Shown here: positions 36,574 to 45,894 of the stretch, piece by piece | Layout of the letters: the number at the start of each line of letters is the position of its first letter | Numbering within the stretch: position 1 is the stretch's first letter | Source: Methyloversatilis thermotolerans | GTDB taxonomy: Bacteria > Pseudomonadota > Gammaproteobacteria > Burkholderiales > Rhodocyclaceae | Assembly: GCF_000372885.1 (NCBI RefSeq) | Contig: NZ_KB889967.1 | Span: 248,001 to 312,000, forward strand | Reading direction: 5' to 3' | Length of the DNA: 64,000 nt | Notes under the pieces: generated by a model | The model's input: only the letters and a program-made list of their open reading frames with translations | Databases searched by the model: none | Told to the model about the DNA's origin: nothing | Made by a program: the position numbers and the translations under genes

Positions 36574-37374
36574 ATGGCGGAGGGCGATGCATCACTGAAA
36601 GGCGCGCTCGCATCGGCGATCGCCGTGGCCAGGGACCTGGTCGCGGTGTTGCGCGACGGCGCGCTGTTCCTGCTGGCGGCGCTGCTCATCCTGTTTCCGG
36701 CCACTTTCAATTCCATCCTCGTGAATGCCGGTTTCGAGGAGGGCAGCCTGGTCGGCTTCAAATGGAAATCCAAACTGATCGAATCGAATTCGGCACTCGA
36801 GGAGGCCCAGGCCACCATCGCCCAACTGCAGGCGCGCAACGATGAACTGCTCAAGGCGCTCAGCGATGCCGGCGGCGCGGGCCGCAGCCCGGAACTGGAA
36901 CGCAGGCTGTCCGTGTTCGAACGCGAGAACGCACAACTGAAGGTCAGCACCGAAAGCACGCAGAACAAGGTGGCCGACGCGATACAGGCCAATACCCCGC
37001 TGGTGGAGCGGGCACTGTCCACGCTGAGTCCGGCGCAGCGCAGCGAGCCGGGCCGCTCGGCCTATACCGTCGGCTTGCAGACCCTGGGCGTGGACGACGC
37101 CGAGCGCATCGCACTGAATGACGGCCTGCGCGGCGAAGGTTTCGCGCTCGATTCCCTTACCTATTCCTACGCCGCCGGCGAGCGTCCGGGCTGGTTCTCG
37201 GATCGCTCCACCGTGTTCTACTACGCCAGCTCATCCCGGGCCATGGCCGAACAGGTCGCCGCCTACCTGAAAGCCCGCACCGGCCAGGACTTCACCGTCC
37301 GCCGCGGCGCCGGCCTCGGCGTCGATCCGGCGCGCAAGGCCTATACCTTGTTCGTGCATTACATCAAGGCCTGA
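36574..37374 (+). CDS. uncharacterised single-pass membrane protein with coiled coil
   Basis: Unrecognised protein of 266 residues. The ATG at 36574 is preferred over one at 36553 because GGAGG lies 6 nt upstream of it. A short amphipathic N-terminus (MAEGDASLKGALASAIAVAR) leads to one transmembrane helix (about 30-50, LFLLAALLILFPATF). A heptad-like coiled coil follows (about 68-130, rich in Glu/Gln/Leu), then a globular C-terminus (about 145-266) with TVGLQTLGVDDAERIA and RSTVFYYASSSRAMAEQVAAYL. The last part, which pairs two strands around a helix and ends VHYIKA, recalls LytR-C or SPOR-like folds, but that is only a guess. A mutated second copy lies 9.5 kb upstream. Confidence 0.8.
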   Translation: MAEGDASLKGALASAIAVARDLVAVLRDGALFLLAALLILFPATFNSILVNAGFEEGSLVGFKWKSKLIESNSALEEAQATIAQLQARNDELLKALSDAGGAGRSPELERRLSVFERENAQLKVSTESTQNKVADAIQANTPLVERALSTLSPAQRSEPGRSAYTVGLQTLGVDDAERIALNDGLRGEGFALDSLTYSYAAGERPGWFSDRSTVFYYASSSRAMAEQVAAYLKARTGQDFTVRRGAGLGVDPARKAYTLFVHYIKA

Positions 37375-37402
37375 ACGCGCGTCGGCGCGCAGCGCTCAGG
37401 CC
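37368..37402. terminator. bidirectional hairpin spanning two stop codons
   Basis: GGCCTGA (37368-37374) pairs with TCAGGCC (37396-37402), and the interior CGCGC/GCGCG can extend the stem. The two arms contain the stop codons of the rightward membrane-protein gene and of the leftward synthase gene, which are only 21 nt apart. It probably serves both genes as a shared terminator. Confidence 0.5.
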
Positions 37403-39630
37403 ACCTCCACCGGCGCAGCGACCGCGGCGAGGAATTCCTCGCCCCAGCGCACGATGTCGTTGTGCTGCACGATGCCGAACAGTTCGCGCAGCCGGCTTTC
37501 GGCTTCCGCGCGATGCATGTTCAGTGCGTACAGGCATTTGTCGCGCAGGTCGTTCGGGTCGTGCGGATTGGTGAGCACGGCGCCGTGCAGTTCGGCGGCG
37601 GCGCCGGCGAATTCCGACAGCACCAGCACGCCGCCGCCCTGCATCAGGCCCTGGGTGGCGGCGTATTCCTTGGCCACCAGATTGAGGCCGTCGCGCAGCG
37701 GGGTGATCCACATGACGTCGGCGATGGCGTAGTAGGCCACCAGTTCCTCGAACGGTATCGGCCGGAAGAAGAAGTGCACCGGCGTCCAGCCCACGCGCGA
37801 GAAGCGGCCGTTGATGCGGCCCACCGCCTGTTCGATCTGCACCTTGAGCGCGTCGTATACGGTCATTTCGCGCGCCGCCGGCACGCACACCGCAATCAGC
37901 GTCACCTTCTGCTGCAGTTCGGGGTTCTGGTCCAGCATCTGTTCGAAGGCGATCAGTTTTTCCAGCGTGCCCTTGGTGTAGTCCAGCCTTTCCACCGACA
38001 GGATGAGACGCTGGCCGGACAGTTCGCGGCGCAGCCGGTCCATGGTGCGGGTGGCGGTCGGTTCGCCGAGCAGGCGGCCGACGCGCCGCACGTCCAGGCC
38101 CACCGGGTGGGCGCCGATGCCGATGCGGCGGCCGTGCACCTCGATCGCGGTGGTCATTTCGTCCAGCCCGACGGCGCAGCCATAGGTCAGGAAGCGCGGC
38201 GCGCAGTTGCGCGTTTCCAGCACGGTGACCGGTGCCACGCCGCGTGCCACGTCGACGAAGTTCTCCGCCTGGCGCGGGATGTGGAAGCCGATGTAGTCGC
38301 ACTGCAGCAGGCTGCCCACGATGTCGCGCCGCCACGGCATCACGTTGAACACGTCGGCCGACGGAAAATAGGTATGGTGGAAGAAGGCGATCTTCAGGTC
38401 GGGCCGCAGTTCGCGCAGCGCGGCCGGCACCATCCACAGGTTGTAGTCGTGCAGCCACACGGTGGCGCCATGCGCGGTTTCGGCCGCGGTGCGTTCGGCG
38501 AACAGCCGGTTCACCTTCAGGAACACCTGCCAGTCGTCCTCGCGGAACTGGGCGCGTTCCCAGAAGGTGTGCAGCGTGGGCCAGAAGGCTTCCTTGGAAA
38601 AGCGCTTGTAGAACACGTCGACATCGTCCTTGCTCAGTTCGACGCGCGCGCAGCGCAGGCCGGGGTAGCGCACGCGATCGACATCGGTATGCGTTTCGAA
38701 GCCGGCTTCGCCGGCATTCGTGCTGGACCAGGCGATCCACGAGCCGGCGCGACCATCGGCGAAGAAGCTGAGCAGGGTGGGGATGATGCCGTTGGGCGAG
38801 GTGTGGCCGCGGCGCATGACGCGGCCGTTCTCGATCACCTCCTCGTAGGGCAGTCGGTGATAGACGATGGCCAGCTCGGAGCGGCCGCAGGGCGTGACAT
38901 CCGGTGCCGGGGCCAGGGTGGCATGGTCCAGGAAGCGGAAGAAGGCGAGTGCCTCAAGAATGCCGGCGCAGCCGACGCGATGCGAATGCAGCACACGGGT
39001 GCGGTCGGTGGTGGCAGCCAGCAGGGCCGGTTCGGATTCGCCGACGCACACGCCCTTGAAGCCCTGTTCGAACATCGACAGGTCATTCAGGGTGTCGCCC
39101 GCCACCAGCACCTTCTGCGGATCCATGCCCAGGTGATGTACCAGCTGCTTCAGGGTACTGCCCTTGTTGATGCCGCGCGGCAGGAAGTCGAGATAGCGGT
39201 CGGCGGAATACAGGACGTCGCAGCCGAGCGAATCGGCGATGCGATGAAGTTCTTCGGTGAGCGCGGACGCTTCGCAAAAATACGAACAGCGCCGCTGCTG
39301 CGGCACCTCCTGCCGGCGCAGGCCGGGAAAGCCCTGCAGTGCCTCGGCCACCACCTGTTCGCCCGGCCATTGCGCGTCGATGTCAGCCTGCAGCGGCTGC
39401 ACCGCCTGACGCGTGCGCCCGTCGACCACGGTGGCGCCGACGTCGGAAATGACGTAATGCGGCACCGGGATGGCCGGGTCGGACAGTATAGGCAGCACGG
39501 CTTCCAGGCCGCGGCCGGTCACGAACACCAGCGTGATGTCGGGGTCGGTGGCGATGTGCTGGTACAGCTTCTGACGCGCTTCGGTGTCGCCGGCCAGGAA
39601 GGTGCCGTCGAGGTCGGTGGCGATGAGCAT
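37396..39630 (-). CDS. ggpPS: bifunctional glucosylglycerol-phosphate synthase/phosphatase
   Basis: Fusion enzyme of 744 residues making the compatible solute glucosylglycerol from ADP-glucose and glycerol-3-phosphate. The N-terminal ~245 residues are a HAD phosphatase: DLDGTFL nucleophile motif at residues 6-12, GINKGSTLKQLV lysine motif and GDTLNDLSMF. Residues ~250-740 are a GT20 glycosyltransferase with HDYNLWMVPAALRELRPD, FFHHTYFPSADVFNVMPWR, LLQCDYIGFHIPRQAENF and SVERLDYTKGTLEKL. These fit GgpS better than trehalose-phosphate synthase OtsA, and HAD-GgpS fusions are known as GgpPS. The frame is open further upstream, but MLIATDLDG with GGAGA 6 nt before it is the clear start. It lies 44 nt after the MFS gene, probably in one operon, and is likely salt-induced by family knowledge. 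Confidence 0.85.
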   Translation of the reverse strand: MLIATDLDGTFLAGDTEARQKLYQHIATDPDITLVFVTGRGLEAVLPILSDPAIPVPHYVISDVGATVVDGRTRQAVQPLQADIDAQWPGEQVVAEALQGFPGLRRQEVPQQRRCSYFCEASALTEELHRIADSLGCDVLYSADRYLDFLPRGINKGSTLKQLVHHLGMDPQKVLVAGDTLNDLSMFEQGFKGVCVGESEPALLAATTDRTRVLHSHRVGCAGILEALAFFRFLDHATLAPAPDVTPCGRSELAIVYHRLPYEEVIENGRVMRRGHTSPNGIIPTLLSFFADGRAGSWIAWSSTNAGEAGFETHTDVDRVRYPGLRCARVELSKDDVDVFYKRFSKEAFWPTLHTFWERAQFREDDWQVFLKVNRLFAERTAAETAHGATVWLHDYNLWMVPAALRELRPDLKIAFFHHTYFPSADVFNVMPWRRDIVGSLLQCDYIGFHIPRQAENFVDVARGVAPVTVLETRNCAPRFLTYGCAVGLDEMTTAIEVHGRRIGIGAHPVGLDVRRVGRLLGEPTATRTMDRLRRELSGQRLILSVERLDYTKGTLEKLIAFEQMLDQNPELQQKVTLIAVCVPAAREMTVYDALKVQIEQAVGRINGRFSRVGWTPVHFFFRPIPFEELVAYYAIADVMWITPLRDGLNLVAKEYAATQGLMQGGGVLVLSEFAGAAAELHGAVLTNPHDPNDLRDKCLYALNMHRAEAESRLRELFGIVQHNDIVRWGEEFLAAVAAPVEVA

Positions 39631-39674
39631 GCGGGATCTCCTTTGCAAGATTGAAGGTGGCAGGGCGGAAAGGA

Positions 39675-40928
39675 TCAGGTCGTCTCCTTGGTCGGGGTGT
39701 CGGGGTCGGCCGGCGCGCGTCCGGCCAGTTCGAATGCGGTGGTGTGGGTGCGCACCATGGGCATGAAGCGGGTCTGCAATGCGATGACGCCGGGCAGGCC
39801 GCGCAGCAGCGAGGACGTAAGCACGGCGAGCAGGCCCTGGGTGAGCGCGCACCACAGCGGCAATGCCATCGGGCCGAGGATGTTCATCGCCACGCCGGCC
39901 ACCAGCGGGCCGATGGCAGCGCCGATGCCGTGCACGCGCAACAGGCCGCTGCCGCCGGCCAGCACCTCGTGCGGCTCTAGACGGTCCACCATGCGTGCCA
40001 TCGCCAGCGGATACAGTGCGAAGGCGAAGCCGCCATAGAGGAAACCGGCGGCCGCAGCGGCATCCACGCCGTACGGGGCGGCGAACATGGGCAGCAGCGC
40101 GCTGGCCGCTGCCAGGAAAGCCACCACGGTAATTACCCGCCCGCGGTCGTGACGGTCCGACCAGCGTCCGAGCGGCCACTGGAACAGTGCGCCGCCGACT
40201 ATGGTGGCGCTCATGAAGGCGGCCACGCCGGCGGTACCGAGGCCGCTGCGGTCGGCCCATACCGCGCCCAGGCCCCAGAAGGCGCCCATGGCGAGGCCGG
40301 ATGCGAAAGCGGCATCGAAGGCGATGGGCGCCTTGCGATACAGCGTGCGCAATGCCGGCGGGGCGACGCTATCCAGCACCGGCTGGCTCAGGCGCGTGGC
40401 CGCCACCGGCATCACGGCGGCACAGATGAGCAGCGCCGCCAGCACGAACAGGATGTGGCCCGCCGCGTCGCCCGCATGCAGCAGTTGCTGCGCCAGTGCG
40501 AGTGAACCAAGGTTCACTGCCATGTACACGGCGAACACCCGGGCGCGCGACTGCGCCGCGGCCTGGCTGTTGAGCCAGCTCTCGACGATGGCGTACAGGC
40601 CGACCATGGCGATGCCGGTCGCCAGCCGCACCGGTGCCCAGATCCACGGGCTCACCGCCAGATCGTGCAGCAGCACGCTGCACGCCACCGCCGACGTGAA
40701 GAAGGCGAAGGCGCGCACATGGCCGACGCGACGGATCAGCCGCGGCGCGAAATGGGTGCCGATCAGGAAGCCGGCGAAGAACAGCGAACCCATGAGACCC
40801 ATGAAGGGCTCGCTGAAGCCTTCGATGCCGCCGCGCACCGCGAGCAGTGTGGTGAGCAGGCCGCTTCCCAGCAGCAGCAGTGCCGTGCCGCCGAGCAGCG
40901 CGGCCAGGGGCATGAGCTGAATGAACAC
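39675..40928 (-). CDS. MFS transporter (YcaD-like)
   Basis: Major facilitator of 417 residues with about 12 transmembrane helices. The GTG at 40928 is chosen because GGAG lies 8 nt upstream and it places the first helix (PLAALLGGTALLLLGSGLL) at the N-terminus; an ATG follows 15 nt later (40913). Features are GTHFAPRLIRRVGHVRAFAFF in the A-motif loop, YAIVESWLNSQAAAQSRAR (the WLN segment of YcaD-like carriers) and QWPLGRWSDRHDRGRVI in the second half. The substrate is unknown. It precedes ggpPS by 44 nt on the same strand, so a link to osmolyte or sugar traffic is possible but unproven. Confidence 0.88.
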   Translation of the reverse strand: MFIQLMPLAALLGGTALLLLGSGLLTTLLAVRGGIEGFSEPFMGLMGSLFFAGFLIGTHFAPRLIRRVGHVRAFAFFTSAVACSVLLHDLAVSPWIWAPVRLATGIAMVGLYAIVESWLNSQAAAQSRARVFAVYMAVNLGSLALAQQLLHAGDAAGHILFVLAALLICAAVMPVAATRLSQPVLDSVAPPALRTLYRKAPIAFDAAFASGLAMGAFWGLGAVWADRSGLGTAGVAAFMSATIVGGALFQWPLGRWSDRHDRGRVITVVAFLAAASALLPMFAAPYGVDAAAAAGFLYGGFAFALYPLAMARMVDRLEPHEVLAGGSGLLRVHGIGAAIGPLVAGVAMNILGPMALPLWCALTQGLLAVLTSSLLRGLPGVIALQTRFMPMVRTHTTAFELAGRAPADPDTPTKETT

Positions 40929-41326
40929 GAATCCATCTCCGTGCTGCCGGCGCTGCGCGAGAAGCTTCACGTATGGCCGGCGGATTAACGGAGGGCAGAC
41001 AGCGATGTCCGCCGCGATTGATCGGGCACAGGGTCCCGAGAGATCTGTCCGCGGTCGCAGGACCGCGATGCAGAAAAGGACGGCAAGCCATCCGGAGGTT
41101 CCGGTCGCACAGCCGTGCGCCGAAGGCAGCCGGTCAACATTATCCTTCCCGCTCGCTGGCGTCTGTAGGAACCGGCCGACCCGTGCGCCACTCAACGCCC
41201 GCGTAACATCGCGTGCCGGCATGCCCTGCGTCTGTTTACATCGCATTCACAAGCCGGCGCCTTGCATTGCCGCGCGATTAACAGGCCTGGACCATACTTG
41301 CGCACCGCGCCGGATCCGATCGACCG
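40929..41326. other. divergent intergenic region between MFS/ggpPS and mdtABC
   Basis: About 400 bp that must carry promoters for both directions. I found no consensus -35/-10 pair and no clear operator palindrome. Short frames here overlap each other on both strands and lack ribosome sites. Confidence 0.4.
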
Positions 41327-42787
41327 ATGACCGACGGCCACAGAATGAAGAATGACGAGCGCTCCTCCATGACCACGCCCGAAACGAAAGCCGCCAGCGC
41401 CCGCCGCAAGCCGCGCTGGCCCTGGATATTGATGCTGTTGCTGCTGGCCGGCCTGGTGGCAGGCGGTTACTACGCCTATGTGAAGACCCAGCCGGAAGAG
41501 GGTGAGTGGGGGCCACCGGGCATGGGACCGGGGGGGCCGCCCGGCATGCGTCCAGGCGGCGGTCAGGCCGGCATGCGTCCGTCGCCCGGTGGTCCCGGTG
41601 GCCCGCCCGGCGGCGGCCGCCGCTTCGGCGGCGATCCGCGTGTCGGCAGCGCGCTCGCCGAAAAGCGCGATCTGCCGGTCACCCTGGTCGCGCTGGGTAC
41701 GGTCACCGCTCTTGAGAGCGTGACCGTGCGCAGCCGGGTCGAGGGTGAACTGCTGTCGCTGCATTTCACCGAGGGCCAGCGTGTGAAGAAGGGCGATCTG
41801 CTGGCGCAGATCGACCCGCGCGCCTTCGAGGTCGAACTGGCGCAGGGTGAAGCCAACCGCGCGCGCAACCAGGCGCTGCTGGCCAACGCGCGCGAGGATC
41901 TGGCGCGCTACGAAACGCTGCTGGAGCAGGATTCCATCGCCGCCCAGCAGGTGACCAACCAGCGTTCGCTGGTGCGGCAATACGAGGCGGCCGTCGCCGC
42001 CGATGACGCTACCATCGCCAATGCAAGGCTGTCGCTGAAATACGCGCGCATCACCGCGCCCATATCCGGCCGCGTCGGCCTGCGTCAGGTCACGCCGGGC
42101 AACATCGTGCGCAGCTCCGACACCGAGGGCCTGCTGTCGATCACCCAGGAAGCGCCGATATCGGTTGTATTCGCGCTGCCCGAGCCGCAACTGCCGCAGG
42201 TGCGCGCGGCCATCGCGCGCGGCGGTCTGCCGGTCGAGGCGCGCGATCGCGACAACCGCACGGTGCTCGCCACCGGCACGCTGCGCATACTCGACAACCA
42301 GATCGATACCAGCACCGGCACGGTGAAGGCGCGTGCGCTGTTCGAGAACCGCGACAACGTGCTGTTCCCCAACCAGTTCGTGAATGTGAAGCTGAAGCTG
42401 GACACGATAGCCGGCGCCACCGTGGTGCCGGTGTCGGCGGTGCAGCGCGGCGCCAGCGGTGCCTTCGTCTATGTGGTGGGTGCGGACAAGGTGGCGCGCA
42501 TGCGCACTGTGGGCACCGGCGTTCTGGAAGGCGAACTGCAGCAGATCGTCGATGGCGTGCAGCCGGGCGAGCGCGTGGTGACCGATGGCGTGGACCGCCT
42601 GCGCGACGGGGATACGGTGCGCATCGATGACGCGCCGCCGGCCGGCCGTCAGGGCGCTGCGGGCGGTCGCGACGCGGCGCGGACCGGGCCGCCGGGGGAG
42701 CGCGCGCAGGGCGGACGTCCCGGCGATGCGGCGGGCGCGCCGCGCGAGCCGGGCGAACGCCGTCGCGATGGACTGCCGCCGCCCTGA
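41327..42787 (+). CDS. mdtA: RND efflux periplasmic adaptor (MdtA family)
   Basis: Membrane-fusion protein of 486 residues, first gene of an MdtABC-type operon. It is anchored by an N-terminal transmembrane helix ([22 protein letters not shown]) rather than a lipid. An unusual Gly/Pro/Met-rich linker ([18 protein letters not shown]) comes next, about residues 62-103. The adaptor core has lipoyl halves [18 protein letters not shown] and [16 protein letters not shown] flanking a helical hairpin, then [15 protein letters not shown], typical of MdtA. The C-terminal ~45 residues are again Gly/Arg/Pro-rich. In-frame ATGs at 41345 and 41369 are alternative starts; no ribosome site decides among them. 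It is followed 8 nt later by mdtB. Confidence 0.93.
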   Translation: MTDGHRMKNDERSSMTTPETKAASARRKPRWPWILMLLLLAGLVAGGYYAYVKTQPEEGEWGPPGMGPGGPPGMRPGGGQAGMRPSPGGPGGPPGGGRRFGGDPRVGSALAEKRDLPVTLVALGTVTALESVTVRSRVEGELLSLHFTEGQRVKKGDLLAQIDPRAFEVELAQGEANRARNQALLANAREDLARYETLLEQDSIAAQQVTNQRSLVRQYEAAVAADDATIANARLSLKYARITAPISGRVGLRQVTPGNIVRSSDTEGLLSITQEAPISVVFALPEPQLPQVRAAIARGGLPVEARDRDNRTVLATGTLRILDNQIDTSTGTVKARALFENRDNVLFPNQFVNVKLKLDTIAGATVVPVSAVQRGASGAFVYVVGADKVARMRTVGTGVLEGELQQIVDGVQPGERVVTDGVDRLRDGDTVRIDDAPPAGRQGAAGGRDAARTGPPGERAQGGRPGDAAGAPREPGERRRDGLPPP

Positions 42788-42795
42788 GCCGAACG

Positions 42796-45700
42796 ATGAA
42801 TCCATCCCGGCTGTTCATACTGCGACCGGTCGCCACATCGCTGCTCATGGTGGCGCTGCTGGTGGCCGGCTTCATCGCCTACCGCCTGCTGCCGGTGTCG
42901 GCGCTGCCGCAGGTCGACTATCCGACCATGCAGGTGGTGACCTATTACCCGGGCGCCAGCCCGGAACTGACCACTTCGCTCATCACTGCGCCGCTCGAGC
43001 GCCAGTTCGGGCAGATGCCCGGACTGGTGCAGATGAATTCCATCAGCGCTGCCGGCGCCTCGGTGGTGACGCTGCGCTTCGGTCTGGACATATCGCTCGA
43101 TACCGCGCAGCAGGAGGTGCAGGCGGCGATCAATGCGGCGACCACGCTGCTGCCGGACGAACTGCCGGCGCCGCCGGTCTACAGCAAGGTGAATCCGGCC
43201 GACGCACCGGTCATGACGCTGGCCATCAGTTCGCAGGCGGTGCCGCTGCATCTGCTGGAAGAGGCGGTGAGCAGCCGCCTCGCGCAGAAGATATCCCAGC
43301 AGTCGGGGGTCGGCCTGGTGAGCATTTCCGGCGGGCAGCGCCGCGCGGTGCGTGTGCGCGTGAATCCGTCGGCGGTGGCGGCCTATGGTCTGAGTCTGGA
43401 ACAGTTGCGCGCGGCGGTGGTGAGCACCAGTTCCAACCAGGCCAAGGGCAGTTTCGACGGTCCGACCCTGGCCACCACGCTGGATGCGAACGACCAGTTG
43501 CGCTCGGCCGACGAGTACCGGCGCAGCATCATCGCCTGGAAGAACGGCGCGCCGATCCGGCTGCAGGACGTGGCCGAGGTGGTCGACGGCCCGGAGAACC
43601 GCCTGCTTGCCGCCTGGGCCAACCGCACGCCGGCCCTCATCCTGAACATCCAGCGCCAGCCCGGTGCCAACGTGATCGACGTGGTGGCGCGCATCCGTGC
43701 GCTGCTGCCGGAACTGGAAACCTCTCTGCCGGATGCGGTGGACGTGCAGGTGCTGACCGACCGCACCGAATCGATACGCACCTCGGTGCGCGACGTGCAG
43801 ATCGAACTGGCGCTCGCCGTGCTGCTGGTGGTGGCGGTGATTTTCCTGTTCCTGCGCAATGGCCGCGCCACCGTCATTCCGGCGGTGGCGGTGCCGCTGT
43901 CGCTGATCGGCAGCTTCGCCTTCATGTACCTGGCCGGCTTCTCGGTGAACAACCTGACGCTGATGGCCATGGTGATCGCCGCCGGCTTCGTCGTCGACGA
44001 TGCCATCGTGATGACCGAGAACATCGCGCGCCACCTCGAGATGGGCAAGAAGCCGCTGCAGGCCGCGCTCGATGGTGCGCGGGAAATCGGCTTCACCATC
44101 ATTTCGCTCACCGTGTCGCTGGTGGCGGTGCTCATTCCCCTGCTGTTCATGCAGGACGTGGTGGGGCGGCTGTTCCGCGAATTCGCGCTCACGCTCACCA
44201 TCGCCATCCTGCTGTCGGCGGTGGTGTCGCTCACGCTCACGCCCATGATGGCGGCGCGGCTGCTCCGGCCGGAAGGCGGCGCGGCGGAGCGGGGCGTCGC
44301 CCAGGGCGCGGCGCACGAAGGCTGGTTCGGCGCCTTGCTCGCCGGCTATGCGCGCACGCTGGACTGGGTGCTGGCGCACCGCGGTCTCACCCTGGTCGCC
44401 ACCGTGGTCACCTTCGCGCTCACCGCCATGCTCTACCTGCTGGTGCCCAAGGGCTTCTTTCCGCAGCAGGACACCGGGCTGATACAGGGCCTGTCGGAAG
44501 CCGAGCCCACCTTGTCCTTCGCCGCGATGAGCGAGCGCCAGCAGGCGCTGGCCGACGTGCTGCTGCGCGATCCGGATGTCGAGAGCATCAGTTCCTTCAT
44601 CGGCGTCGATGGCCAGAACGCGACGCTGAACACCGGCCGCATGCAGATCAAGCTCGCTCCGCTGTCGGCGCGCGGCGAGCGCGCGCCGCAGATCGCGGCG
44701 CGGCTGGAAAGGGCGGCGCAGCAGGTGCCGGGCGTGCGGCTGCATCTGCAACCGGTGCAGGATCTGACCATAGATGACCGCGTCAATCGCGCGCCCTACG
44801 CCTTCGTCGTGCAGGCCACGCGCGAGGCCGACCTGCTGGAATGGATACCGCGACTGACCGCGGCCATCGAACACACCGGCCGCGCCAGCGAAGTGAGCAA
44901 CGATCTGGCCACCGATGGGTTGCAGGCCTGGGTGGACATCGACCGCGCCGCGGCGGCACGACTGGGGGTGACCGTGGCCGACATCGACGCCGCCCTGTAC
45001 AACGCCTTCGGCCAGCGCCTCATCGCCACCGTGTTCACGCAATCCAGCCAGTACCGCGTGGTGCTGGACGTGCAGCCGCAGTTCCAGCGCGGTCCGGAGG
45101 CGATAGGCCAGTTGCACGTGCTGTCATCCGACGGCACCCAGGTGCCTCTGGCCAGCCTGGTGCGCGTGGAACAGCGGCCGACGCGGCTGGCCCTCGGGCG
45201 GCAGGGGCAGTTCCCCGCGGCGACCGTGTCCTTCGATCTGCCGCAGGGGGTGGCGCTGGGCGAGGCGGTGTCGGCGATCGAGGCGCTGCCCGGGCAACTC
45301 GGCATGCCGGCCACCATGACCATGAAGTGGGAAGGCGCGGCCGAGGCCTTCCGCGCCTCGCTGAGCAATACGCTGTGGCTCATCCTGGCCGCGGTGGTCA
45401 CCATGTACATCGTGCTCGGCGTGCTGTACGAAAGCTATGTCCATCCGCTCACCATCCTGTCCACGCTGCCCTCTGCAGCCATCGGTGCGCTGCTCGCGCT
45501 GCTGCTGGTCGGCCACGCGCTGGACATGATTGCGGTGATCGGCATCATCCTGCTCATCGGCATCGTGAAAAAGAACGCCATCATGATGATCGACTTCGCG
45601 CTCGAGGCCGAACGCCATGAGGGCCGCAGCCCGGTCGAGGCGATACGCCAGGCCTGCCTGCTGCGCCTGCGCCCCATCCTGATGACCACCGCCGCCGCGC

Positions 45701-45894
45701 TGCTCGGCGCGCTGCCGCTGGTGTTCGGCGGCGGCATGGGCTCGGAGCTGCGCTTTCCGCTCGGCCTGTCCATGGTGGGCGGCCTGCTGGTAAGCCAGGT
45801 GCTCACGCTGTACACGACGCCGGTGGTGTACCTCGCCTTCGGTCGCCTGTTCCGCCTGCGCCCGGCTGCCGCACGGCAGGGGGGCGAAGCATGA
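42796..45894 (+). CDS. mdtB: RND multidrug efflux pump subunit (MdtB type)
   Basis: Inner-membrane RND exporter of 1,032 residues. MdtBC pumps differ from AcrB in working as a B2C heterotrimer. The opening [20 protein letters not shown] and [20 protein letters not shown] are MdtB-like. Proton-relay residues are intact ([16 protein letters not shown] and [15 protein letters not shown]). Known substrates of E. coli MdtABC include novobiocin and bile salts. Its stop overlaps the mdtC start by 4 nt (ATGA), giving coupled translation in equal amounts. Confidence 0.95.
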   Translation: MNPSRLFILRPVATSLLMVALLVAGFIAYRLLPVSALPQVDYPTMQVVTYYPGASPELTTSLITAPLERQFGQMPGLVQMNSISAAGASVVTLRFGLDISLDTAQQEVQAAINAATTLLPDELPAPPVYSKVNPADAPVMTLAISSQAVPLHLLEEAVSSRLAQKISQQSGVGLVSISGGQRRAVRVRVNPSAVAAYGLSLEQLRAAVVSTSSNQAKGSFDGPTLATTLDANDQLRSADEYRRSIIAWKNGAPIRLQDVAEVVDGPENRLLAAWANRTPALILNIQRQPGANVIDVVARIRALLPELETSLPDAVDVQVLTDRTESIRTSVRDVQIELALAVLLVVAVIFLFLRNGRATVIPAVAVPLSLIGSFAFMYLAGFSVNNLTLMAMVIAAGFVVDDAIVMTENIARHLEMGKKPLQAALDGAREIGFTIISLTVSLVAVLIPLLFMQDVVGRLFREFALTLTIAILLSAVVSLTLTPMMAARLLRPEGGAAERGVAQGAAHEGWFGALLAGYARTLDWVLAHRGLTLVATVVTFALTAMLYLLVPKGFFPQQDTGLIQGLSEAEPTLSFAAMSERQQALADVLLRDPDVESISSFIGVDGQNATLNTGRMQIKLAPLSARGERAPQIAARLERAAQQVPGVRLHLQPVQDLTIDDRVNRAPYAFVVQATREADLLEWIPRLTAAIEHTGRASEVSNDLATDGLQAWVDIDRAAAARLGVTVADIDAALYNAFGQRLIATVFTQSSQYRVVLDVQPQFQRGPEAIGQLHVLSSDGTQVPLASLVRVEQRPTRLALGRQGQFPAATVSFDLPQGVALGEAVSAIEALPGQLGMPATMTMKWEGAAEAFRASLSNTLWLILAAVVTMYIVLGVLYESYVHPLTILSTLPSAAIGALLALLLVGHALDMIAVIGIILLIGIVKKNAIMMIDFALEAERHEGRSPVEAIRQACLLRLRPILMTTAAALLGALPLVFGGGMGSELRFPLGLSMVGGLLVSQVLTLYTTPVVYLAFGRLFRLRPAAARQGGEA

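Noticed and set aside
37396-39630. Trehalose-6-phosphate synthase/phosphatase (OtsAB fusion)
   Set aside because: The HAD part is N-terminal and of sucrose-phosphatase type, and the GT20 part carries GgpS-like blocks (HDYNLWMVP, LLQCDYIGFHIP) rather than OtsA ones.
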